Assembly (NCBI GenBank): GCA_009663005.1
Contig: VIGQ01000664.1
Coordinates: forward strand, 12,501-27,500
DNA: 15,000 nucleotides
Direction: 5' to 3'
Origin: Actinidia chinensis
Taxonomy: Eukaryota > Streptophyta > Magnoliopsida > Ericales > Actinidiaceae
Shown here: positions 7,993-15,000 of the stretch, piece by piece
Layout of the letters: each line of letters begins with the position of its first letter
Numbering within the stretch: the stretch's first letter is position 1
Notes under the pieces: model-generated
Database searches by the model: none
Told to the model about the DNA's origin: nothing
The model's input: only the letters and a program-made list of their open reading frames with translations
Program-made: the position numbers and the translations under genes

Positions 7993-8256
7993 ATTTTGTT
8001 TTTTTTTAAGATGTAATTCTTGTCCATGTGAATGAAAAAATCTTGGTTCCCCGTCTTTTTGTTGTGTTTAATGGCGACACAAGTAATGAGAAATCTCAAT
8101 AACTGAAATAATATTGGCGATCTCAGTCAAGGGCGATCTTATTTTGTTATTAGCTGGCGATTTCATTTTGTTTTTGGACTAGCGACACATCATTTGGTCT
8201 TTAACTGGCGTCATCAACATAGGATGTATATAATGGAGACCATAAATATGGGCGAT
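7993..8256. other. Convergent spacer between unit B and pol, rich in GGCGA
   Basis: The stretch starts with what looks like a plant 3' end for unit B: a T run, TGTAATTC, TTGTCC and AATGAAAAAA at about 8032. From about 8070 it holds roughly nine GGCGA, GGCGT or GCGA motifs, mostly followed by T-rich sequence, at irregular 20-45 bp spacing, until the C-terminal end of integrase from the other strand. No ORF of interest. Confidence 0.6.
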
Positions 8257-9620
8257 CTAATACTGGGCGACAAACAATGCGACAACAATCTCGTATAAAC
8301 ATGATCTACAAGCGAATCGTAAACAAATTAACTCAATTGATAGTACTTTTTCAATTCCTCGCATTCCGGGATTAAATACTTCCCGTCGGTCTTCTAACCC
8401 AGTAAGTTCCTTGTCGGAAACTTTGATGACGTTGTAGGACCTTCCACTTGGGTCGCGTTTTCCTACCTTTGGGTTGCTTTGTCGACAAGGTACTTTCCCG
8501 CAAGACGAGTCGCCAGGAAGGAATGAACGTGTCTGACTCTTTTGATTGTATATTGGCCGACTTTGGCACTTGTAGCCATTTGGCGTAGCTCGGCGTTCTC
8601 TCCTTTTTTCTTCAAGGAGGTCCAGTTTATTCTGAGCTCGGCTCATTGATTTCCTTTTGTTGAAATTCAAAACCCCTGAAGCTAGGCATCCTATTTTCCA
8701 CTGGTTATGACTGATTCGGTTCCAAAGACCTGGAATATGGAGTTTCGCCTGTAGGACCGTAGTAGTATGATAAGCCCAAAGTATGCTTGGTAAGTTTCTT
8801 CCTTCGCCCACGTTCCTTTTTGATCAGTCCAACCTCGCCTTTAAATTTAAATTCCTGAGGAGGTACGATGGTTATTCCATTCAACCTACCCATTAGCTTT
8901 GAGGATGACCGGGGGCAAAGGAGAAATGATGGTGAGATGGCGAGATCCGACATAAGAGTCTGAACCTGTCGTTGTCGAACTGTCTTGCGTTGTCCGAGAT
9001 GATAACTTTGGGACTCCGAATCTGCAAACGAGGTGCTTCATACGAAGTCCTAGGTATTTTTCTCATTACTCTTGGGCGAGGGGCTGAGCTTCTATCCATT
9101 TAGTGAATAATCTATGGCGACGATTACAACTTCCTTTGCAAAGGAGCTTGCGGTAGGGGACCCAGAATGTCTATCCGCCCCATTGGGGCGAATGGCCAGG
9201 GCTGGACATCGATAACCATCTCGGTGTGAGGGAGACGGCTAACACGGTGGGCAACCTCTGGCAATTTGTCGCATCTCTTGATATATGCTGTCGCATCGCG
9301 TTTCTAATGGGTCGGCTAAAATATCCTTGGCGAATATTTTCTTCGCCAGTGACCTTGGCTCCATAGTGATTTCCTTCCGCATATGCCTTCATGATTTCTC
9401 GTAGTAAACGTACTCTGCCTCTTCTGGTCGGAGATATTTCAAGAGTGGGTCCGGAAAAAGAGCTCTTGTACACACGCCATTAAAAATGCAGAACCTTTGC
9501 GGATCTGTATTGGAGACGGCGAGCTTTGGTGCTTATCTTCTGGCAGGATCCCTCTTTGGAGATAGGCGATAATCTCGGCCATCCACGTCGGATTTTCTTC
9601 CGTTTGTAGGACTTGGTTGG
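8257..9620 (-). pseudogene. Integrase (Ty3/Gypsy), degenerate
   Basis: Integrase inserts the cDNA copy into the host genome. An N-terminal H2C2 zinc-binding region is recognisable at about 9470-9230 (LREIMKAYAEGNHYGAKV, then RQGYFSRP and NCQRLP), with the second cysteine displaced. The catalytic core shows PKVIISDNARQFDNDRF at about 9020-8970, giving the second Asp of the DDE triad. GHPQS follows, and the place where the catalytic Glu is expected (about 8890) reads MGRLNG, so that residue is not intact. Further on are LPSILWAYHTTT (about 8790-8755), the PTGETPYS block in another frame, and a C-terminal part with NKLDLLEEKR, SRSFLPGD and KVGK typical of the GPY/F-type tail. At least four frame changes break it. 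This is the 3' end of pol. Confidence 0.85.
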
Positions 9621-9689
9621 GCGCGCCAATGCTTGGGCTGGTGTTTAAAAATTCCAGGAGGTATGCACCCCTGTTCAGAAAGAACTCAA

Positions 9690-10200
9690 GTTGACAGCCA
9701 GATTAGCTAGCCTCTGTCCTTTTTTATTATCTTCTCAGGATCTGATGAATCTTGAACTCCTGATCTTGGCGGATAACAGCATTCACTTCGCCTAAATAGG
9801 CTATCTTCTTTGCGTTCCTTGGCGAGGTAGTCTCCTTGGACTTGGTTTTACTACCAGTTGGCGAGTCATGAAACTTCCAAGATGTGCTCCTAACTCTGTT
9901 GCTACCCTTAATTCGGCAGGAAGGGCTTCGTATTCGGCTTCATTGTTAGTGGGGCTTTAAACACCCCATTCTTATGGCGTATTCCTTGTTTCGCCTGACG
10001 GAGCGTGGATGACGAGCCCTGCCCCGAGCCGTGCTGGTTTAGAAGATCCATCAACGAACAATCCCCAGTGGGCGAGGTTTTTTCTGAGGTTTGTTCTTTA
10101 GGAATTTCTCGCTTCAGAGGGGCCGTTTCAGTTTGTGGATTGTCCTCATGGGTGTATTCGACAATGAAATCAGCCAATGGCCTGGGACGTTATTGCCGTC
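9690..10200 (-). pseudogene. RNase H domain, degenerate
   Basis: RNase H removes the RNA template during reverse transcription. The link from RT reads MADFIVEYTHEDNP (10177-10136). The start of the domain is NQHGSG (about 10030) after a disrupted strand that should carry the first Asp. The conserved TNNEAEYEAL segment (about 9950-9920) gives the catalytic Glu, and LRVATELGAHLGSF follows. Weaker remnants DNKKGQRLANLAVNLSS (about 9735-9685) match the end of the fold. Stops and frameshifts occur between about 9860 and 9740. Confidence 0.82.
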
Positions 10201-10204
10201 CCTT

Positions 10205-11560
10205 CGGCTTGTATTCAATGTGGAATTCACTTAACCGATGGACATTTGAGGAAGTCGACCTAACGCATCTGGTCGCTGAGAATATCGGCTTCAATGGCTG
10301 ATTCGTCAGCACTATGATGGGAATCGGCTTGAAAGTAATGACGAGTTTTCTGGCAGCAATCCTTAGGGCGTAAGGCGAGTTGTTTTCGATCTTTGGATAT
10401 CTGGTCTCTGCACCCAATAAACAAAGAAAAATAGAAGTTTAGAAACTAGTAAATGGCCTTTGTACCTGATCTTCTTCTCGATAGCATGGCACTCCACCGC
10501 GGTGGGCGGATGTACAAATATACGTAAGGTCCCTCGCCGGTGGCTGGGACTGTGAGTAAAGGCGGGGACCCGAGGTACTCTTTCAGCTGTGGAACGCTTT
10601 TCAGATTCCGCATTTCCATTTGAAAGCCCTGGCTTTTCCTTGGGATTTTGAAGAAGGGGAGGCATTTGTCCGCAACTTGGAGACAAATCTATTGAGGGCG
10701 GCTACTCCGCCCAATCAGTGTTGTAACTTCTCGGATACTTCTGGGCGAACTCATCGGGATTAGGGCTTGGATCTGATCCGGGTTTACTCGATTCTTACGT
10801 TTAGTTCCAGAAATCTCCAAAAATTTTCCGACGACACTCCAAAGATTCATTTGGGATTTAACATAATCCAATGGCGAACGCAGGATGCTGATGCTTAGTC
10901 AAGGTGGGCGATGGTGGGTCGGATGATCGGAGGCTTTTAACCAGCATATCCATCTATATATACTTCCATGGTCTTCCCCAATTTGTTTCCTTGGAAATCT
11001 TATTGCTAACTCTCTGTACGTCACCCCAACCCCAGCGTTCTTCATATCCGAATGGCAATGACTTTGTATAATAGACTCCCCGTTCTAATGATAAAAGAGT
11101 CTTTTCAATGTCAGAAAAGGGGGGTACATCTTGATCTGGGAATATCCCGAGAAGGCGGCCATAAACTTAGGAGCTCGTGCTTGAGGTGACGTCGACTATA
11201 CGTCTATTTTTGACAGGAAAAACTATCATTTGGGCAAGCCTTTTTTTAATTGAGGTCGGTGACATCTACACATAATACCCTAACCCCTCACACTTTTCCC
11301 CCCTCTTTTGTGGAGTGCGACTACGACCATTGGGAGCCATCGCGGATAGTGGGGCCCTCTCGGACGACGTTAGCGTCTGATGAGTTTAATTCACTTCGTC
11401 TTCCATGACTTTTAGGGTTCAGGGGCGAACTTTCCTTCACTTTTTGGCAACTGGAGATGCTTCGGGTCGGTGACAATTTGTGCAGGCGATCTCAGGATCT
11501 CTGCCAAGAACGTCTCCTTAGGACCAGGCAAATACGTCGTAGTTTTTCTTTCAAGAAGTT
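10205..11560 (-). pseudogene. Reverse transcriptase, degenerate
   Basis: This domain copies the element RNA into DNA. Read from high to low coordinates, it opens with YDVFAWS at about 11545 and DPEIACTN. The fingers and palm region follows, with VKNRRIVDVTSS near 11210 and the SGYxQI-type region near 11145. YTKSLPFGYEERWG is at about 11075-11030. The catalytic YxDD region (10966-10944) has one extra base, so it reads in two frames and the Asp pair is broken. MLVKSLRSSD follows, then the connection with VNPDQIQALIPMSSPRSIRE (10795-10730). SEFHIEYKPKG ends the domain near 10200. Frameshifts and stops are frequent throughout. It lies directly between protease and RNase H. Confidence 0.87.
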
Positions 11561-11899
11561 TATCAAGGTGAAACGAAGCTCACTGGTAAGTGTTTCGTAC
11601 CAATCATGATATGTGGCGATCAGGGAATCCGTATGTATGGAGATGGGGACGATCTCTTCAAGAGGCTTGGTGTTATTGGTTTCCCCCTAGGGTCTGCCGG
11701 GTGAGTTGTTCCATTTCATCTCTAAGTACCCCTCTGTTCGTCACAGTTTGTAATTGCTATTGGGTTGGGCGGAACTGACAGGGTTTTTGACCCTCTGGCC
11801 CGAGATGAAGCATTGCCCCTGGCCACTTTCTAATCGGCCCTTTATCTCGTCCATCCTGTTGGGGGGGAACCTTTAGCTTCAGGTTGATAAGTCCGAGGT
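11561..11899 (-). other. Poorly preserved protease-RT connecting region
   Basis: This stretch lies between the last recognisable protease motif and the first RT motif on the minus strand. Short fragments of coding-like sequence occur, but I cannot identify a domain. The plus-strand ORF here (11590-11778) shows nothing recognisable and is probably a shadow. Confidence 0.4.
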
Positions 11900-12350
11900 G
11901 ATCGCCCTGATTCCTCCTCCTAAAGTTGGTCGCCCCAGGATGGCAATTTAAGGGAGTGGCAGTCTACCACAATAGAACTCCTGCCACATGGGGGGACAGG
12001 TTGGTCTGGTGTGGGTTCGCCCCCCCTCCCAGGGTTAATTGGCAAGTTGATCATCCCCAAGGGGGCGTCGTATTTCCTCCCAATCCGATCAGGGGGTATG
12101 AAACGGTGCAGCTTGTCCATGCCCAATTTCCATTTTCCTCAACTCTCGAATGCCGAGATGAACAAGATATCTTGCCGAACTCCATTGTCGATTAAAATCC
12201 GCTGGACGTTGAAATTGGGGGGGGGGGGGTCAATGACGGCCGAGACGACCAAGGCAAATCGTCGTGGGGGTAGATGTAAGCCTCTCAAAATCATCATTGC
12301 TGAAGGTGATGGTTTTGGTCAACCAACAAATGATGAGAGGTTGTAACTTC
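11900..12350 (-). pseudogene. Retropepsin-like aspartic protease, degenerate
   Basis: The protease processes the gag-pol polyprotein. The active-site loop reads RILIDNG (12204-12181) with QDILF after it. DNG in place of DSG/DTG is common in this plant lineage. Upstream, [10 protein letters not shown] (about 12255-12228) matches the strand before the active site, interrupted by a run of 13 G/C (12217-12229). Downstream, MGMDKLHRF (12126 onward), APLGMINLPINPG and SSIVVDCHS match the flap and C-terminal ILGRP-type region, the latter damaged. It lies between gag and RT, as expected. Confidence 0.78.
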
Positions 12351-12362
12351 TTTTTTTTTTTT
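12351..12362. repeat. Homopolymer run at the gag-protease junction
   Basis: Twelve T on the plus strand, read as twelve A in the gag-pol direction, lie between the gag zinc-knuckle relic and the protease. The site could be a replication-slippage or sequencing-error hotspot; a run of this kind can also change reading frame. Confidence 0.8.
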
Positions 12363-12379
12363 CCCCCTGGCCGTCTATG

Positions 12380-14020
12380 GGCCACTTCGGCATGCCTTTT
12401 CCTGGATGAAGTCGAATAATCGCTCAGATCGCGAAACCTCTTATGATTGTTTGTATCTCCCCCGCAGTTGGGTCTGTTATCCTGCCGTTCTTCTTTCTTG
12501 GGAGTTTGGGTGTGGGCGAGCGGCTAACATACTTTCTCAAGTAACCCCTCTTAATGATGTCGGCATTTGCTCTTTCGTTGAAAAGCATCCTCAGTATGTG
12601 TCCGTGTTCCCGGTGAAATTCCACAATATTGTTTTCCTTTTCCTCTTCTGGGTGGTCAGTTTTTGATCTTTCCCGGGCCATTTGACGACTCTTCATGCAT
12701 AATTTGCCGAGAGACTCTTGGGCCAACGGGGCGTTGAGGTGGTGGAAGAGTAACCTCAGGTCGGCGAGGGGGGTGCGAGGACGTCCTATCATTGGATCGT
12801 TTGGGATCGTCGGTCAGATCTCTTGTACCTCGGTTTTTCTTCCCTAAATCATCGCCTCTAACAGGTTCCTTCCTCCTTTGGATCATCCTTCCTCGTCGCC
12901 TTCGTTTGGCCTCGGCCAACTCCTCTGTCGGGCGATATCTACTTGTCGGCTTTGCTCTGGAGTGCGGATAAAGTTTCGGAACTGTTTTTGAAAGGGAGTC
13001 GAAACAGCGGGCCAGGTCGGAGTCCTTCCTGCTAGCCATGATTATTCTTTGGGTCGCTGGGATCCTCGACTTCTAAAATAAGTCTGAATTGAATCGTTTC
13101 CAGAAGTCTTTCAGGCTCTCAGTCTCTTTTTGATGAATGTGAAAAGGTGAGAAGCATTCTTTTTTGGCGTTTTTGCAGCTCATGAAAATTGGTGACGAAA
13201 GTCCGTCTTGAGATCGCCAAGGAATCAATGGTCCCCTGACGACAGTTTTCGAAACCATGACCTGGCGGGTCCCTCAAAGTGGCGGAGAACGCTTTGCACA
13301 ATAACTCATCCGAGCAACCTTGGAGAGCGATAAACCATCAGACTCTTGTCGAGTCCAGGTGGTCCCATCGGATCTGTTTTTCCTCATAAATACCGACGGG
13401 CGGGGAGCTTAACTTGAATGAATCCACGAGCCCTCATATCCTCTTCTGTGAACGACGGTTCTGTCGGTTTTAATTAGTGTGTCCCAGTTACTACTTACTG
13501 GGCACCTGCTCCATTTGTTGATGGCGTCCAGCCGGCGTCCCACTCTCGAATCGTTTGTGAGTGGACTTATCTCGTGCCCTGACGGTCACTTCTGCAGGGC
13601 TCCTCCCCCTTCCTCCCCTTCTCGATCTGGTTGGAGTTTTTAACTAATTCGAGGAACTCTTTCATTTTCAAACGCAAAGAGGAGCTTGGTGCTTGGCGTC
13701 TCCCCCCCCTACTGATCGCAAACTGATATTTCTGGAACGCTTTCCTGATACGATTCGAGTGGCGAGATCGCTCGAATTAGGATGAGTGGTGCCTGGAAGT
13801 GGGGGGTTGGCCAGTAGCGAGGAGTTGGCATTAGGCGACATTATTCTCGTTCTTATCCTCATCTGCTCAGCCCATATCGTGTATCTCACGGTGGAGACCT
13901 TCTAGATCTGGAGCTTGGGCTGGGTTTTTGCCATAGGAGGGATCTGTTCCCCGGGGCTACTGGCACTTTGGTCTGGGTAGATTGGCGGCTGCTAGTGCAT
14001 AGAGAACTGTCGTTGCCCAT
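12380..14020 (-). pseudogene. Gag capsid/nucleocapsid protein, degenerate
   Basis: Gag forms the particle that packages element RNA. Its 5' end is uncertain: ATG 14020-14018 begins MGNDSSLCTSSRQ, but it lies inside the primer-binding region. NSSLLANPPLPGTTHPNSSD (about 13830-13770) follows. The Retrotrans_gag domain is seen as [16 protein letters not shown] (about 13303-13255), [23 protein letters not shown] and [18 protein letters not shown] (about 13130-13073). After this come [10 protein letters not shown] (about 13003-12974), TEELAEAKRRRRGR and an Arg/Pro-rich linker. The nucleocapsid knuckle survives as EFHREHGH (about 12626-12600), its cysteines lost in this frame, followed by IKRGYLRKYV and DPTAGEIQTII. 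It is broken into at least five frames. Confidence 0.83.
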
Positions 14021-14036
14021 CTCAGACGCGCCAAAC
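14016..14036 (-). other. Primer-binding site
   Basis: On the element strand, three bases after the ...CCACAACA end of the 5' LTR, the sequence reads TGGCGCGTCTGAGATGGG. It begins with TGG, complementary to the CCA end of a tRNA, and resembles the TGGCGCC-type sites of plant Tat/Athila elements with one base missing. I cannot assign the primer tRNA with certainty; a tRNA ending in GGCGCCA is suggested. Confidence 0.7.
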
Positions 14037-14149
14037 TGTTGTGGTAAAAAATTGGGGCGAGCACCAACAGTCCAATATTGCCTCGGTCTCCTCAGCACTA
14101 GACCTCGGAATTGAAGGGCGACCTGTAACATACTAACAAGAAGTTAAAA

Positions 14150-14166
14150 CGGCCCGGGGCGGGCCG
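14150..14166. other. Conserved GC-rich hairpin in the 5' LTR
   Basis: CGGCCCGGGGCGGGCCG forms a six-base perfect stem (CGGCCC/GGGCCG) with a five-base GGGGC loop. The counterpart at 3024-3039 keeps the structure despite flanking changes. In the element transcript it lies about 130-150 nt downstream of the TATA box, in the leader near the end of the LTR. Confidence 0.7.
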
Positions 14167-14290
14167 CTCAAAACCCCTCCGGGTGGAGATCAAGACCAAG
14201 GTGGATAACAAACATAAGATAAGCTCTGGAGAGAATTTGTGATTGTTGGGGCTTAATATGAGCGTACTTTTGTTTTAATGGGAGAGCGAC

Positions 14291-14299
14291 CTTTTTATA
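14291..14299 (-). promoter_or_regulatory. LTR promoter TATA box for gag-pol
   Basis: On the minus strand this reads TATAAAAAG, preceded by CCGTC. It is preserved in both LTRs and lies about 260 bp from the inner end of the LTR, so transcription would start near 14265 and leave an R/U5 leader of about 230 nt before the primer-binding site. Confidence 0.7.
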
Positions 14300-14729
14300 G
14301 ACGGAGTAATGGCCTCGCCCATTGATCACTGCGAGATCCTCGAAGGATAATATATGGAAGGATATCTCGGAGATAGAGGAGATTAATTGGAAAGATTGCA
14401 TATGGAAGTAATCCCGCCATTGTCGCTGCCGTGGGAAGAAATCCTCGGATGGGCCGTTAATGGGATCCGGTGGAGATTACCTCTGGAGGAAGTACTCTAC
14501 CTCGCACAAGGCGAGGAGGAGACAGTACTCCGCTCTGGCGAGCGTCAATGGAGATAGCTTGGCGAGGTTCCGTGCCGGACAGGTGGACTCTTTTTCCTCT
14601 GTCAAGAGGGGTCGGAGAACGTTATATTGTAAATGCATGGGAATTTCATGGGATTGATGTATGGCGAGGCCCACCTCCCTTGAGGCGAGATACCTTTGGA
14701 ACATTAATAGGTGTATTTTCCCCCACCCA

Positions 14730-14734
14730 ATTTA
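14730..14734. repeat. Target-site duplication, right copy (ATTTA)
   Basis: ATTTA directly follows the CCCA end of the LTR and matches 2906-2910. It supports placing the outer LTR boundary at 14729. Confidence 0.72.
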
Positions 14735-15000
14735 TTTAATATTTTTTATTTACTCCATTACCCAACAAATATTGACAGGGGACAATAGTTTAATTGCAAG
14801 AAAATGGAGGTATCTATATTATACAAATTTAATATTTAATATTTTTTTTAAAATTAATATTCTCTTGTTTTTTGAGACGGAAAACAATATTAATTTTATA
14901 ATAAAAATTTCTACGTATGTTTTTTCAATTGATCATGTGAACAATAACGTGCAAATGATAGATAGAGGCCCGATTTTTCTATTTCCAAAAAAAGAAAAAT
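14735..15000. other. AT-rich flank, no gene
   Basis: Very AT-rich intergenic sequence (for example TTTAATATTTAATATTTTTT near 14827). No coding, RNA or repeat structure that I can support. Confidence 0.6.

Larger units (their letters stand above)
2911..14729 (-). mobile_element. Degenerate Tat-lineage Ty3/Gypsy LTR retrotransposon, minus orientation
   Basis: The element has two related LTRs of about 690 bp, a 5-bp target duplication, a primer-binding site, a polypurine tract, and gag-protease-RT-RNase H-integrase remnants in that order on the minus strand. Integrase downstream of RNase H places it in Ty3/Gypsy rather than Ty1/Copia. Three observations point to the Tat lineage of plants: the gag FHREHGH-type zinc-knuckle relic, the DNG protease motif, and extra open reading frames on the opposite strand between integrase and the 3' LTR. 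There is no sizeable ORF between the 5' LTR and gag, which argues against Ogre. Every coding domain is interrupted, so the copy is non-autonomous as written. Total length is about 11.8 kb. Confidence 0.93.
14037..14729 (-). repeat. 5' LTR of the retrotransposon
   Basis: This partner of 2911-3596 starts TGTTGTGGTA and ends CCCCCACCCA on the plus strand. The element-strand start therefore reads TGGGTGGGGG, against TGTGGGGG in the other copy; two extra G are the simplest explanation. It carries the promoter for gag-pol. Divergence from the other copy is substantial and includes many one-base insertions and deletions. Pieces of ORFs on both strands in this interval are by-products of LTR sequence. 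Confidence 0.92.

Noticed and set aside
10005..10301. 98-codon plus-strand ORF
   Set aside because: It is antisense to the recognisable RT end and RNase H (SEFHIEYKPKG, ADFIVEYTHEDNP) on the minus strand.
11926..12346. Plus-strand ORFs of 89 and 111 codons
   Set aside because: They are antisense shadows of the protease domain, whose RILIDNG motif is on the minus strand.
12406..12666. Plus-strand ORF with a hydrophobic C-terminus resembling a membrane protein
   Set aside because: It is antisense to the gag zinc-knuckle relic (EFHREHGH, IKRGYLRKYV); the hydrophobic stretch is a complement artefact.
14168..14739. Several 65-89 codon ORFs on both strands of the 5' LTR
   Set aside because: They overlap each other and the LTR, have no counterpart in the 3' LTR copy, and look like chance ORFs.

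Overview
This window is plant nuclear DNA, most likely from a flowering plant. The evidence is AT-rich intergenic sequence on both flanks surrounding one large, GC-richer Ty3/Gypsy-type LTR retrotransposon whose protein remnants match the plant Tat lineage. I see no host gene, tRNA, rRNA, CRISPR or bacterial feature. The species cannot be told from the sequence.

Layout. Positions 1-2905 are AT-rich flank with a 30-bp minisatellite (1-240), a 39-bp direct duplication (352-429), a TA microsatellite (707-728) and a tandem array of about 2.6 copies of a 0.65-0.7 kb unit (about 820-2590). Positions 2911-14729 are the retrotransposon, about 11.8 kb, inserted on the minus strand and flanked by the target-site duplication ATTTA (2906-2910 and 14730-14734). 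Its 5' LTR is 14037-14729 and its 3' LTR is 2911-3596, with a primer-binding site just inside the 5' LTR and a polypurine tract just inside the 3' LTR. Positions 14735-15000 are AT-rich flank again.

Read on the minus strand, the element runs gag (about 14020-12380), aspartic protease (about 12350-11900), reverse transcriptase (about 11500-10430), RNase H (about 10200-9690) and integrase (about 9620-8257). Every domain is recognisable but broken by many small frameshifts and stops, so none could be made as written.

The most interesting part is the 4.6 kb between integrase and the 3' LTR. It reads in the opposite direction (plus strand) and looks like two consecutive, intron-containing genes. 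Unit A (about 3913-4912) has its own G-box/TATA region, one intron and an AATAAA signal. Unit B (about 5915-7992) has a TATA box, two E2F-like upstream sites, three compact introns and an N-terminal region like the 'putative gypsy type transposon' family (Pfam Transposase_28). Both end in a shared GF-x-FCK-x-QL-x-HQ-x-P motif. Single extra antisense ORFs are known in Tat-lineage elements; two tandem units with separate promoter-like regions are less expected. Unit B and pol converge on a short spacer (about 8000-8256) dense in the pentamer GGCGA, which is also over-represented, strand-asymmetrically, elsewhere in the element.

The two LTRs differ largely by single-base insertions and deletions. 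That raises the possibility that some of the frameshifts are uncorrected long-read errors rather than old age.
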